DNA from: Phytoseiulus persimilis
Lineage: Eukaryota; Arthropoda; Arachnida; Mesostigmata; Phytoseiidae
DNA length: 64,000 nt
Direction: 5' to 3'
Assembly (NCBI GenBank): GCA_037576195.1
Contig: CM075103.1
Span: 22,816,001-22,880,000, forward strand
Positions 1 through 13,002 of the stretch are shown piece after piece (the stretch's first letter is position 1; every line of letters starts with the position of its first letter). A program made the translations under genes and the position numbers. Below the pieces are notes generated by a model. That model saw nothing but the letters and a program-made list of their open reading frames with translations, did no database searches and was not told where the DNA came from.

Positions 1-964
1 CTTTGATGCAAATATTCCCAGGGATGCGCAACTGATGGTCGGCCCAGGATGGGGCGGAATCGAATTTGGAGGCGTGGCCGGGCGGTGACTCCGGGAGATC
101 CGAACACGTAACGTTTTCAGGCGACCGATTTGGTGGACACAAACAGAAAATATGCGATACAAAATATTTTTTCTTTACTCTTGATCGAATCTTCAACAAT
201 GATGGAGATATTAGAGAACTTTCCGAGATCTCCCTCGTTGTTTCTTGCGTCTCAAGTCTCGTTGAGATCACAGATCTTTAATTTCGAACCTGTCCCCTCT
301 GGAGTTTTCACAGTGTACGATCCTCTGCGGGAGGAGTACAAAACGTTTCCTCTCATCGAGAACTGCTGATGAATCACCCATGGTGCCTTCCGGAACTTGT
401 CCTGCCCAGCCTCACGTTGGCGAAGGTTCTCAGCACCTGCTATCAGGACCTAGCCCGAGCCCTAGCTCTGCCACAGCAAGCGCTCTAGACGAAGGGCGCG
501 AGCGAGGAGAGAATTTGGGACTCTGGGGGCGGTTGATTCCCCGACCGACGATGGATCAAACACGTCGGAAGCCCAGCGCGCAAGACTACCCCTCCATCCC
601 GCAAAAAACAGATTTTCCGAACTCGAAACCATGGCGGGGAGACGGGTCATGAAGTTTCAGGAGCCACCCCTTGAATAGGATGGGTTGCTGCAAAAAGTTG
701 AATTAATCCATCGAGTTCAGTCCCAAATTCCGGCATATATTTCAGCGCAATCTTCAACACAAGAAAAGGCAATATAATAGAAGTCATTCAAGATACAATG
801 GCGTGTCACGTGGTGATGTTATGCCGGGAAACATAAGGTAAGAACCATAAGGTGTTCGAATCAATATTATCTTCAGGTTTCAGGACACGCTCACAGAATG
901 GGTGCTCGGAATCGTCGAGCTCGCGGATTCTACGCCGACGAAGCATCGATTTTCAGCCTTTTAC
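1..964. other. No gene recognised (left edge to 3' end of gene A)
   Basis: Short open frames on both strands lack recognisable domains and do not join through convincing splice sites. The segment next to 965 should hold the 3' untranslated region of the minus-strand FN3 gene A. I do not see a canonical AATAAA there on the minus strand. Confidence 0.4.
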
Positions 965-3455
965 CTATCTCGGTCCCTGAAACAGCTGACAGCAAAACAG
1001 TGCTCCAAAAAAGCCACTCAAGATTCCGGTCCAACGAGGGAGAAGCTTTTGGGAAGGTAGCACATCAGCCCAATCGCCCAAGAGCTTCATGCTCTTGACT
1101 TTCGAGTGGAAATTAAATGCGGCTATGCTGACGTAATACCTGAAACCAAATTCCAAGCCTTGATCTCTAGATCCAGTATCTCTGGATATGGCAGCGCGTT
1201 TATACTTGACGAGCAGCGAACTCACGTTTTCTGGTTTTCGAAGTTTTCAATGATGAACGACCGGGTGTTCGGACCCAGCGTCAAGTCTTGACTCTCTACC
1301 ATGCCAAGATAAGTCTTATAGACCAATATTCTGTAGCCGTCGATCGGACCGCGAGCGTGTTTCGGTTTTTCCCAAGCGATGACAACCTTGTCCGTTTCCT
1401 TGAAGTACCAGCTGACGTCCTGAACAGGTGAAGGTGCTGTTGAAGAAGGAATCGAGTGCATCTCGCCGTTAGTTCCTTAACGACCGCCTGAGAGAGGAGG
1501 AAAGTGATCGCTCGCGGGAGTTTTGTAAATGCTCACGCGCAGTGCTGGAGAACGATTCAAGGGCGGTGAAGTTCCCACAACATTTGAGTGACTTCCCCTC
1601 GTAGCCCAAGCAGCTGCGTATCCCGAAGAAGACACTCGTATACGGGGCGAAGCCGAAGGCGTCAAGCACGGCGGCTCCCAATAGCAAATGTTTGTCTGCT
1701 CTCTGCTCGTAATTCACGCGACTGCTGGCTCCACAGTCCCGGAAGATGATTCTGAAACGGGCCGCTTTCCTCGTTTTCCTGTCGACCATGAGGAGCAGTG
1801 GTTTACCTGAAATGAGAGAAGATCATTCCCGGCCCCAACCCAGGGGAGAAAACTATTCTCGGTCGCTCCGTGGGCTCTGAGACCGAATGTGGATGGAATG
1901 CTCTTCAAGGTCTCTCTAGTTCTGCAACAGGACTCACGAGGGAAGCACTTATGCAGTCCGACATTGGTCTCGCTGACGAACGGAGCTTGTGCACCGGCAT
2001 CCCTTTCCGGAGCAAATCTCAATTCGTAGGGTCCTCCGGTCAAAACTTTGGACAGCAGGCTCGCTGTTGAGTAGTCGACCAGAATCTCGGGCCTGCAATC
2101 ACAGATAAGGTCTGAGAAACGCATGTGTAGTTCCGCATAGAAATTAGAATGAGGCAAAAGAGCCCCCGGAAGCGATTGTGACGTCATCGTCACTGGAGTG
2201 GACAGAACTCACTTAGCTCTCATGGCTGGGTTGGAGACGAGGAGATCGTAATAACTGATCGCACCTCCAGTTCCGAGCGGAGGGTGCCATGCGAGTTTGA
2301 TGTTGTTCCCCACCTGGGCCACGTTCTCCGCTTTTAAGATCCGCTCTGGCGAACCTTTCCCAGTGTATCCGGAAACGCGCCCGCTGTAGCGTCGGATACG
2401 TCCTACGAAGGGCAAGTCGTAGCATGCGATGACCCGCAGAGCGAAGCTGGAGTCGTGAACAAAGTACAGGTCGACGGAACTGTCGGACCGATTTCGTCGC
2501 AGTATGGAGCATGAGCGGCGACAAACTTCGACCTCAAAGTGAGTGAGTTGAGGCGGCAAAACGTCGATGCTCCATTTCACGAAATACTCGACTCCCCCAT
2601 CGAGCCTCGTCTGGGAGAATCGGATGATCGAAGGCGCTGACCAGTCTGCAAGGGAGAAACACGATTCCAGTGTTCTGCTTCCCGTGAGTCGCCGAGGGAT
2701 CTCGAAGTTCACGTATTCGGTAGGAACCTTTTTCCAGTGTGACGAAAACCTTCCCGGCAACGGCGCTGTCGCGCCAGTTGGGGCTGGTCGCCTGGATTCT
2801 CATGGAGTACTCGGTATCCGGTGTGAGCCCTGTCAGTGTGGTGTTCAAGGGCGGGGACATGAAACGAGAGTAGAAAGCCAGCTCGGGCTGCTTCGAGGCC
2901 TCGAGCAACAGAACAAATTCCACTCTGCGGAGGGAAAGTTTCGGGGGCTTGGCAAAGTTCCAACTCACGAAGGCAGTCGTATCGCTTGCTCTGCCCACGG
3001 TGACATTCGTTGGCGAGGACAGAATCGGGAGATCTGGGGAAGAGGAACCAAGTCATGAGAATGGCATGACGCCGTTGACTCCCAGCTAGAGATCAGTGAC
3101 CGCTCGCTTTCGATTCCGGTCCGCGGAATCGGTCGTGCTCAGCTTCCAAATCAGCAGAAACTATCTACTTGAAGGTTTGGATCAACGACCGTGCGTCCAG
3201 AGGCACCGCCGGTCAGAGCACCGATCGATAGCGCAGCAAGAACCCGAGAAACTCCATCAAAGTTGTTTGCGAGTGCGCGATCAAAGCTGCTGAGAGCAGC
3301 AGGATTGGATGAGCGACAGAACGATGGATTATCCGCATTTCTTCGAATTGGACCTCGAAGATCCTCTGCATCCCAGCCGAAATGAATGGAAGTTATTGCT
3401 CACCTTCGCGTCCCGCTGCCATGCTCGCCGAAGTCATGACCGACAGGATCAACAT
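965..3455 (-). CDS. FN3 gene A: type I membrane protein with five fibronectin III domains
   Basis: Seven exons: 3455-3404, 3033-2728, 2645-2213, 2092-1938, 1806-1537, 1475-1226 and 1139-965. They add to 1641 nt (546 residues) with intron phases 1,1,2,1,1,2 and GT...AG at every junction. Exon 1 encodes a signal peptide starting MLILSVMTSASMAAG. Five FN3 domains follow: about residues 20-118 (exon 2), 120-212 and 213-312 (exons 3-4), 316-405 (exon 5) and 407-510 (exons 6-7). Trp-Pro-Pro and Gly-Pro-Ile-x-Gly-Tyr type FN3 signatures are visible. A hydrophobic span near residues 525-542 is followed by only about four residues, so almost nothing faces the cytoplasm. Cysteines C161/C165 in the second domain and C381...C391/C392-G in the fourth recur in its paralogues. 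FN3 proteins usually mediate adhesion or ligand binding; the ligand is unknown. The first intron (370 nt) is the longest. Exon 6 uses an AAG acceptor, the only one that keeps the frame. Confidence 0.82.
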
Positions 3456-5289
3456 GGCGGGGAACCACATTTTGCGGCTTCGTTCGATAGCGCTCAATCG
3501 CTGCTCCAGTACTCAGCAACACATAACGCGTTGAGAAGACGCTAGAGAAAATCACAAAGTTTTCGAATTCCCGAAGTCCACAACGATGTTCGATGCCCGC
3601 CAACCCCCACAGTGACTACAGCTTGACGCTGAGAACGGTTCTCAGCTGAAAGCGCTCTTCTGGCACGTGTGATGCGTGACGTGCAAACGTGCTCTACATA
3701 TGTACGAGCCGAGGAATCGAGGAAAAATCTGGCCGAGAGTTTGAGCAAGCACTGATATCTGGTCGAGATGACAACCTCTCTCATAGAGTTCCGTGGAGCG
3801 AAAAAGGCTGAGAGCCGCTCATGCACGATGAGCATCATTTCATCGTTCGTCGGCCTCTCGACCGAATCTCAGTAGCCTGAAAAGCGCGGCCTGAGCACTT
3901 GAGTCGACAGTGAGTACTCGAACTAGACTCCCCGATGATTTCGCGGAGCGATTCGAACTAGAGGCTCCCGGGCGGTTTTTATCTCGGAATGATGAGCTCG
4001 TTCGAGAAAGGAGTTGGAGGATGGGAACGTCGGGCGCCCTATTGAAAATCAAGCACGCCTCGTCGGGAACTGGAGCCGCGGATCACGAAACCAATCGGGG
4101 AGTACTCATGCTCATGAATGCCGCTCAGGACAAGCAATTTCGGGGGCGCCTGACCCGCGAAGTTCTTTCGGCACCAAGAGGACTCGGTTGTGGAGCACAG
4201 ACGCCAAGCGACTCTCAACGACAACCTCGCCTGTCTCAGAGAATACAACATCGGGAGACGTCACGTTTCAAATCAAGAATATGAGTTCAAAGATCCGGAT
4301 TCTCTTGCCCGACACGTCAAGCTCAATTGGCTGGCGAAAGGAGCAGCGTGATTTATTCCCGGGGCGAACGCGGCAGCTCGCCGAGCAGTACAAGCGAGCT
4401 CAGTGGTGAGTCACTGACCAGCTCAGCTCGGAGACTGGCTGCGGACAAAGAGCTGTCCTAAGATGCGTGGTGTCCGTCGTGGAATCTGTGTTGGGTAAGC
4501 GTATTAATTTTGGGACATTCGGTTGCTCCTCGGTTCTCATGCACGTATTGCTCAGCTACCCATCACGCTAGAGAAGCTTTTCTTTCTCCCAATCATAGCG
4601 TGTCGAAGTGGGTTTCAAGACTGCCAATCGAACCTCTTGGAAAGTTTCGGTCTTCCAAAGTTTCGAGAAAAGTTCGTCGGGAGCCAAGCTGACCAATTTC
4701 GGGACGCGGCTGCACCAGCTGCGGAGACGACGCAGAGGACGTTCGCACTGATTGTGATGAGCGAATAAAGTGACGGATACGATTCCGAGCTCGAAGGAAC
4801 TGGTTGCGGAATCTGATGACGGAATCGTCACTGAGGGTCGGTGTGATTCACTCGAGAGATGAGAAATAGCGGTCAGATCACTAGCTCGAGAGTAATTGAT
4901 TTATTCGCAGATCGTAGAGGATATTGGTCGAACAAGGTCATTAAGTCGGCTGCAGGAGAATTCCGGAAGGATTCCCTCGTGACGAGCTTCAGTTTTTGAG
5001 TCGGCCTTTCGGTTGATACGGGGTGGCAGGTTGAAGAATTCTTTCCCGTGTATCATGAATCAAGATTCTTGAACAATGATAGTTTGAGAATCGGTGGCGA
5101 GCCTCGGCATCAGTCTTCGACCAAAGATCCTGCCTCATGCCTTCAGGCCCTTGCCATTCACAATCCTGCTTCTTTATGAGCCCTGAGTGTTCGCGTGTCA
5201 TCCGTTCACCGAGTTCCGAAACGCAGGGTAACGACGATGGACTCCTCCGTGACACATCCTCGGACAGCTCTGACAGACCCTCCGAGAAA
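3456..5289. other. Intergenic interval upstream of gene A
   Basis: This should contain the promoter of gene A, read leftwards from 3455. I see no clear TATA box in the first 100 bases. Several overlapping open frames of 60-130 codons exist but none has domain features or good splice partners. The right part borders the Tigger transposon relic. Confidence 0.35.
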
Positions 5290-6440
5290 TTCAATGGCGT
5301 TGAAAATTCTCTTGCGAAGCAGAGTTCACTGTTATCGGTCGCGTTCGCAACTCACGGTGGAAGTCCGCTTTGCTCGAAGCCATTGACGAGCCAGATTGGT
5401 TGAGAGCTTCTAGTGGAAGAACGAAGAACTCGTCAACTCTCATGGATCGGCCTCCGTCTCTCAATCGCCCAAGAGTTGCCATTGTTTAGATACCACAAGT
5501 TTTTGAGCCGTTTGAACACAGCACCATCAAGCGGCTGCAATACGTGCGCCGCACTCGGCATCAGTGGGACCAAGACGATGCTCTTCCCCTCACAAAACGA
5601 AGTCACATTCATGGTAAGGTGGGAACGATGATTGTCCAGAAACAGCAGGACGGGCAGCTTCGCGCCTCGGTCGACCAAGAAGCGATAGAAGTTGTGATGG
5701 AAATATTGGCGGAAAACTGGGCCCCTCATCCAGCCTGAGTCAGATTCGAGCAGGCAAAACCCGTCTGTGAGAGAGTCGACGGAAAACGGCGGCACTCGTT
5801 TCCGACGGAGGAGTATTGCTGTTTGGACCGAGGCGCCACTGGCCGAGCCGGTGTCCAGCACGGTGATATTATCTTTTTCGGAACCACCACGGGAGACGAC
5901 GTTTCGGGCTCCCTCCTCGGCCCGACTCATTCGCGTTGAAAGTTCCTCCAGAATCGATGAAATGTTTCCGTCCTAGAGCCGAGATTCAATCTTCTCGAAA
6001 TGGCTCCATATGTCGTTTTCGGTTAAGCTCTCCTGACCACAAGATACGTGTTCTGCTATCCGAAGGGTCAGGGTGTCGGGCGCAGAGCAGCCCGATCCAT
6101 TTCGAGCGGAGGTCGTTTCATCTGCTTTTTGACTCCCGTTCCTCATCGGAACCTTAAAGAGCTTGGAACCCACCGCTTGTAGGGTCTGGCTGGTTTTGGG
6201 GAATCCGATACGCGCCATGTTTTTTACCCTTTTGACGATTCTGTCTTCTAGTTCTCCAAGGATGAACCTCGGACCACGTCTTTTTCTCTCCAATGTGTCG
6301 CTCGACAGCTCCCTCCGCAGAGTTCACCATGGGATTCTGCTGCGGTTCTCAGAAGTTCCTTCCAGAGGGTTCGCGGCTCGGCTCGGGTATGATGAACTTG
6401 TTCGCGATTGGACGTACAGGAAACAAAGACCTTTCGCAAG
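5290..6440 (-). mobile_element. Degraded pogo/Tigger-type (CENP-B-like) DNA transposon
   Basis: Read on the minus strand, three parts of a Tigger transposase appear in order but in different frames. The first is a psq-like helix-turn-helix remnant (about 6440-6260). The second is a CENP-B-type DNA-binding segment with the GPRFILGELEDRIVKRV block (about 6293-6150). The third is a DDE_1 catalytic region (5930-5433) with KDNITVLDTGSASG, then LLFLDNHRSH carrying the second catalytic aspartate, and HVLQPLDGAVFKRLKNLW near its end. A VNGFEQSGLPP-like C-terminal box follows near 5380 after stop codons. Known pogo/Tigger elements move by cut and paste at TA sites. The frame breaks and in-frame stops show this copy is dead. 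I did not find convincing terminal inverted repeats. Confidence 0.8.
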
Positions 6441-9100
6441 CGGCACCAGCACGGAGTTCAAGTTTCAAGTTGGGACGAATCAAAAGCCGCGCTACGAAAA
6501 GTTGCCACTGGATCAAAACTCGAGACGCTGAGTAGTCAGGGACACTCTCGAGTTGGAGTATCTCGAAATGTCCAGAAGAACATCAGGTGCACGAATGTGT
6601 GGAACACATTCCACAAGGGGCTCACAACTTGAATGATGAACTGCATGGATTCCGTGTGGAGAAAATCGCGGGAATTCGAGATCGCAAACTCAACTCCTCA
6701 CGAGGTCACTCACTGTTCCAAAACTGGTCAGCTCATCTGAATCGGTGACCAGTTTTGGGTCACCATGTTCCGTCTAGATAACGAGAGGCGAGAAACCGAG
6801 GCCTCCAGGACTCACGTGCAAGGGTCGAGCCAGGCGCGGGGAGCGAGGAGGGAGTTCGCGACGGTAGGATCAAGCTCTTCGAGTCGATTCCGATTCCGTT
6901 CGTCGTTCGGTGATGTCGACAACGGATAACAAAACGCACGTAATACAATAATAAGGGAACCTTTTCCTCGCGATTGCAGCTGATGGATTCTCCGACTCCA
7001 TTGGGTCCGGATGTACACTTGGATCGAGTTCTCCCAAGTTCGTCAGAGTGTATAAATAAAGTAGTGAATGGAACGTATATGATATCATTTTTACAACGAG
7101 AGCTTCAGGTGTAAAAGAGTCCAGTTCCGAGATAGGAGTCGCCGAAGGGCTACCCGGCTCCGCTTCCCGAAAAGTATTCAAAAAAGTGCAGGAAAACGAT
7201 TGGTGGATGTCTCGGACGCTGTGGATCAACAGAGAGACCTGCGGGCGCTTTCGTGCGAGGAAACAGGGCGCTTCAGGAAACGGAGATCGGTCTCGCGAAT
7301 GACTTCGAGTGTCCCAACGAGCTGGTGGCGTGGAACCAGAGAGCAGGGGAACTGAAACCCGCGGTGAACAAGCCTTTTTTTTTTGTTTTTCGTCGCTACT
7401 CGGATTCTCAGTGGGGCTAGTGTCATTCTATTCTTCCTCCTCCTCTCGGTTCATCTTTTGCGGCTGCTACTCGTCAACGTCTTCCCCACGCGGAATGTGA
7501 GAACTCCGTATCCATGAAGAACAGTTGATATGGATCTCCCGGATGTGACAATGGCTGCCGACACTGTTGTAGTTGGACACAAACGACTGAAAACAGATTC
7601 AGGTTCGGATTGCTTCCTTTAGCAGCATCATTAAAACGATTCCGCGGACTGCTTCTATTATCCTAATTTGAGCAACATCACTTCGTTATCTTTTACGATT
7701 GATGCAACACCGAGATTCACCACATGGAATTCAAAATTAATTCAGAGGGTCTAGCCGGTAAGGCGCCCCACCTCGACGGATTCTCCTGGTCGCAGACGGA
7801 GTGCCTCCGCAGACTTCCGTTTCATCCACGCGGTTCGCCGACAGCCATCGAGGATTGCACGAACCCGAGATGTTCTTGAGACAGCGGTTATCGGTCGGGC
7901 GCGAATTTTCGCGATGAAATTCGAGGCGTCGAGTATGAGGTCACGGAAGCTCTCATGTTGATCGATGCTCCCGTGATTGAAGCTGATCCTCAAACTTCGA
8001 GTGGACGAGAACTCCGTAAATCGTGGTCGGCCGGAACCACGGCCAGGTCAGAAGCGAATCAAGAAGAGTAAGCTGTTGTAGAAAATCCGACTTCACTTCT
8101 AACCTTATCGACCCATATGCATCGTTCTGCCCAGAGAACTCACAACTATTAACCTTCCCCGGCTGAGCACTTGCCCTGCCCGTTTTGGAATGACCGGATC
8201 AATACAGCGTTGTGACGTGGACAGCGGTGCTCGTCGTCATTCTCTTCAGATCCAAGATGTCGAGAGTCCACATTTCTCAAAGTCTCGATTCCAATTCGAA
8301 ATTCAGCGAATCGATTGCCGACAGCATTATTTCGTGCTTTTTTTGGAAACGGAAATGGTGGAGTTGCGACGTTTCGAATGTGAGCTCTCCAACTCAAGTT
8401 GGAATGATCGAGTTGAAGTTCGACCGGTCGAAATAATTCGAGTTAGAATCCGAAAAGTTCGAATGAGTGGAGTTGGAATAATCGATGTTATACTGAATCC
8501 CTGTCCGTTAGTGCGCCGTTAGTGAGAAACCCCGTGCAACGATGTTTACAATACGAGAAGGGCACTTTTTTCCTCTCTTCTACTTTGCTTGCAGTCTCAG
8601 TGGAACTTCTCCCGTATTATCCGGTTCGCGAACCGTTCCACGGCGGGAACTGCTCCCAGCGCGGCAAGGAAGTTCAGGATCTGCCCACAACGGGGTAGTC
8701 TACCTCGATCACAGTTGGGATCGCGACGAAGGGCGAGGGCTTCAGCTTGACTGAAGAATAATGATTCAATGATCTGATTCAACGATCTACAAACTGCACC
8801 AGAACTTGCGCAGAGGCACTTACCCTCTCCATCGGGCCAGCGTAATTTCGTGAACCATCTCCTGACTCTACTAATCGTCACATGTCGTTATTTTTCTGTA
8901 TTGTAGTTTGCTCGTTACAAAGCAGGAATTTTCATTGGTAGGGTGGAGTATCGTCGCAGATCGAGAAACTTCTTCGGCTGTTTCCGGAGCTTTTGATATG
9001 GGTTCTACTCCAGCTTCACAAATATATCATTGAATCGCTCTATCTTGCGTACAGGGAGCTGGTTCTGTGGTTTACGCTTCAGCTCCTCGAAATCGCCGTT
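6441..9100. other. No gene recognised
   Basis: This is a long interval without supported coding sequence. A minus-strand open frame at 6870-7229 contains a hydrophobic stretch, but it has no signal peptide, domain or splice partners. A T-rich run and a cluster of TC-rich sequence lie near 7377-7450. Nothing else stands out. Confidence 0.4.
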
Positions 9101-9199
9101 GAATCGTTTTTCGGCTGTTCCTGAAGTACTTCTCGTGGATTGCGTGTCAGCTTCTCGGATCCGACACTGAACTGTTTCTTCGGGTGTTGCGTAACTCTT

Positions 9200-9490
9200 C
9201 TTGTAGCTTGCAGTCGAAGAGTCTCGTGGACGGTCTCCTCGGCTATTGCAGACACTCGCGGACAGTCTTGTAGACTCTCGAAGACAGTCTTGGAGGCTCT
9301 CGTAGACACCGATGAATTGTCGAATAGACCCTCGAAGGACCTCCATAAATCCCGAGAAGTATGGTCGGATCGATCCCGGAAGCACCCCCTTGAACTCTCG
9401 GAAGGATGGCCACATGGACTCGTGAGTGATGTCCCAAGATCCAAAAAATGATGGCCAGATAGATCCTGGAACAAGCTATCATAATCTATT
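9200..9490. repeat. Degenerate tandem repeat ending in the dispersed GATCGATCCCGGAA unit
   Basis: The phrase built on GTAGACTCTCGAAGACAGTC recurs about every 30-35 bases between roughly 9225 and 9345, with substitutions and small indels. Next, at 9358-9401, comes a copy of a unit (AGTATGGTCGGATCGATCCC and following) that is also found at several other places in the window. The minus-strand open frame across this block is rich in Ser, Arg and Thr and looks like translated repeat rather than a gene. It may be the remains of an old interspersed element. Confidence 0.5.
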
Positions 9491-10072
9491 CGGGGGGCCG
9501 AACAGGAAGAATGACAAACCGAGACGAAGCGGATCATAGAGTAACGGATCATCATCATCGAAAGGTCTTATCGCAAGGATCATTGCTGCGCGTCCGGGAC
9601 ACCAGGAAATCCTGTTCAATCCGGCAAATATCACCTGAGTTGTTGGAGTAAGCAGTCAGGAGTCGGGGAGTTCAAAGTGAGGGTAGGTTCCATTGCTCCA
9701 CGTAGTCCAGCTTGTCGTTACTCAGGTTGGTCATCGTAAGTAGGGGACTTCCATACCTGCTCTACTCATAATTCTACGAGAAATGATCTGATTCTGGGTT
9801 TCACTTTTGCAATAGATACCTGGAAGAATAGCAATTTTTTCTCTTCGTTCTGCGTGAATCGGTCAATGATGCTCTCTTCAGAGCGGCTTGAGGATTGCTT
9901 CTTTCTCTTTTTGACTTCTCTCGGAAACCAGATAACGGACCCCTCAGATAACGTTCTCCCGGGGCTCTTTGTTTTCCGGCTGAACCTCTCAGCCAGCCCT
10001 CAGAAGTGTTCCGGAATCACCTTTCGGTATTGCTTCAGTAACACTCCCTATCGCCTCGCAAATCCCATTGCC

Positions 10073-10400
10073 GGGCTTCTACGGGGGTAGTTCCGGGATC
10101 GATCTGACCATACATTTGGAGGGTTCATGATCAATTTTCCACGGCTTCTTGGTTTCTCCAACCAAAAACATTTGAGGATTATATCATAGCATGCAGCGGC
10201 AATACCGTCGTCTGAGGGGTCAGTTCTTTGGAGGTTTTCTTCATTAGGACCAAAGGTGCTCTGGAGCAGCTTCCGTGGACTCCACGATTCACCTTCACGG
10301 ACCCCCAGAAATGTAGTCGAGTCGACCTCGTAGTCACCTCCATGGACCCCGGAATGCATAGTCAGATCGACCTCGCGGATGTTCGCCGCTCCCTGTTTCT
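10073..10400. repeat. Further copies of the dispersed GATCGATCCCGGAA unit
   Basis: At 10073-10121 the unit is present in reverse orientation (TTCCGGGATCGATCTGACCA on the plus strand). At about 10268-10385 two imperfect direct copies share the phrase ACCTCCATGGACCCCGGAAT or close variants, followed by GTCAGATCGACCTCG. Flanking sequence has no coding signal that I trust. Confidence 0.5.
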
Positions 10401-10429
10401 TCAAACGATATTCACATTGAATTTTCATT

Positions 10430-12817
10430 CATCATACAGGCTTGGGACTAAAAGTCGGTTATCTAAGGGATAATTTGGCGAAATAAAGAGTCCGTTATCT
10501 GAGGGATTTTCGTGTAAGCACGGTCGTAGTGTACCATGCAGAGATCATGTGAATCACGCCGTCTGGTTGTCTCACTATGGTGGGGGTCAGAGAGTACGCA
10601 ATCGAATGATGAAGAGATTTCCAACCGGTCTCTTACGAAATATCGCCAAGGATAAATTTCGACCCGAGTTCCTTCGTTTGACCCATTTGGCAGAGTGGGG
10701 TTCTGCAGTAGCTTCCCTGGTCTTGGGAGCCGCCGATACAGCAGTCCACGGGGCTTTCTCAAGGCAATGGAAAGCGTTGAATCATGACTTGAGCCGGCAT
10801 CGGGGAGCGTTTCAGAAACGGTGACGAGAGTGTATGGGTGCTGGTTCTCAACCTACATCACAACTGCCCTCATGAGAAATCGATATCGACCCCTGCGGGT
10901 CGAAGGCCGCTCACTCATTTAGAGAGGATTCCGGCGCACATCTGACCCTACTTTCCGGTGACCGAGGAGGTGATTCCGGGGTCTTCACGACCTACAATAT
11001 CGCCTCAAGAAATCAACGGTCGTCGAGAAGCCCCGTTGGTTGACTCCGACCATTTCGAGAACCGCTGCACTCAACTTCAACGAGATCGCTCGAGAGTCGA
11101 TCCCCTCGAGGTCGGTTAGGCAGAATGTTCGAGATCAGTGGCCTAGATGGAGGCAAACGTCGAGCGTGGTGGTGCCGCAAGCCGTCCAAGCTCAGCGAGG
11201 GTGAAATTTGACCGTCAACCCCGTGGCAGGTGGGTGTTGAACCATTTCCCGACTACAGCGATTAGCTTCATCTGTGTTCTTACCCCCGCTATCTATACGT
11301 CGCTTCTCACTTCGGTTTGAGCGTCTAGCGAGATAATCTAAGTTCGCCCAGACGGGCCGGGATGACTACTCTGTTGTGGCCTATAACGGGACGGAATCCA
11401 AATGAGGGTTCCTCCTCGATATTCACGGCGGCTCTGCTTCTCGGAAGAAGCCACATCGAGAATGCGGTCAGAAAGTTCTCATCAAACTGATTGATCGATC
11501 GATTGTTTTGCGCCTCCTGCCGCTCCGTATGCTGTCATCCGACTGTTGGTGCATGGAGGAGGAAGAGTTCACGGAAAGTTTATTGGAGGTGGATATCTTG
11601 ACTCGACAACTCCGAGTGAGAACCGCACAAGAACAAGACCGAGGAAGAGTCAAGTTGCCTTCAGGACGATGGCGCCAAGGCCCGTATCGTCCTGCCTTGC
11701 TGAGGTCGGCACTCGGGACAGAGTTCCGTTTCTCCCGAACTACTGAGCTCCTGGACTCAAGTACAAGCTCTGAGCCTGGGGAAACAGTAGTTGGGACCAG
11801 TGAATCCTCTCAAACGGAGGGAAGCTTGAGCTCGAGAAAAACTAAATTAAGGGAGCGAGCACCCTGCTGGATGTTTTTCACGATCAACAATAAGATAAGC
11901 TTCGATTTGCTGCGCCACTGAGACATTCGGCTGGGAGATGTGTGTTCCGAGACAACGAGGTGCTCCGTCCGGGTAAGAACCACGTCGAGCCGATTCCGCT
12001 AGCCGAACAGTGCTGCGTTCAACCGTCATAGTAGACACTAAATACCGTTCTGCGGTCGGAGCAGGTGTGTTCCATGTGCTGGTGATGACATGATCACCCT
12101 CGAGCCATCCCTAGGTCCCTGGGTATTCTCACACGGGAAGGTGAAATATCGAGAAACGGAGAACGGAGTCGACTCAATAGGAATAACACGTGATGCTCAG
12201 CGAATGAAAATTGGATCACGGACACTCGCGTTCACAGAGCATTCAAGATCGCGACTGCAGGTCGGTGCCATCTATTGCGACAGCATAATCCAGCTCCCAA
12301 ATAAGCATCAGATGGCGCCGTTACTGGGGGCGTTGACTCATGCCGCCAATTATGGCTTTCCAACGTCAGCTACGCCCGCTCTCTCGTATCAATGACGGTA
12401 GCTCCCTGCTTCGGCCCAGCACCGATTTCGATCGCTTCGGCGGTGGGAGCCAACTCCAGCCGCGCCATTCTCTCGGACTGGATGGGAAGCGTCAGAGGAA
12501 AATTGATGCGCCCGAACGGGCGCAGAGCTCATTGTCGTTTGCTCACAACTCGACGGCCTCGCTCTCTCCCAGAGCGCAAAATGTAGTGGATGCGACGCCC
12601 TTCTCCAGAGTCGTCTTTTCCATGGCTGCAGATCACAACGGTACGTTCGCTTCACCGACTTAGAGCTCCAGTTTTCGTGTTTGAACGTGATGGGAACTAC
12701 TGTTCTCGTGATGAGTGTAGAGAGCCTCGAAGGGATCATTCTGGATGAATCAACCACATGCACCGCATCTCGAAATCGATTGGAAGGAGAAACGCTGCTC
12801 AGTCGCTGTTCGAATCT
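10430..12817. other. No gene recognised
   Basis: Open frames such as 11508-11921 (plus, acidic and Ser/Thr-rich) and 12389-12829 (minus) have no recognisable domains and no flanking splice sites that produce a longer product. The right end is the 3' flank of FN3 gene B. Confidence 0.35.
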
Positions 12818-12820
12818 GTT

Positions 12821-12826
12821 TTTATT
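12821..12826 (-). terminator. Polyadenylation signal AATAAA, FN3 gene B
   Basis: TTTATT on the plus strand reads AATAAA on the minus strand, about 180 bases beyond the stop codon of gene B. Spacing and orientation fit a 3' end signal, but the short motif can also occur by chance. Confidence 0.45.
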
Positions 12827-13002
12827 CATGTCTTCGAATAGGTAGCTTTGTCACAAAACATACAGTAAGTCAAGAGTTCATTTAGAGAAATTCAATATCG
12901 AATATGTCAAATTGATTCAAAAATATGAGAAAGTCATTAAAGTTAATCAGCAGTCGTGGACCGCATCGTTCGAGTCACTACCAGAAGTGTCGGTCACTCC
13001 AA

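Noticed and set aside
5000..6500. Terminal inverted repeats for the Tigger relic
   Set aside because: No convincing inverted pair could be found near either end; the ends are probably eroded.
12389..12829. A 146-codon minus-strand open frame near the 3' end of gene B
   Set aside because: Composition is Arg/Ser-rich in the manner of a non-coding frame, with no signal, domain or good splice sites.
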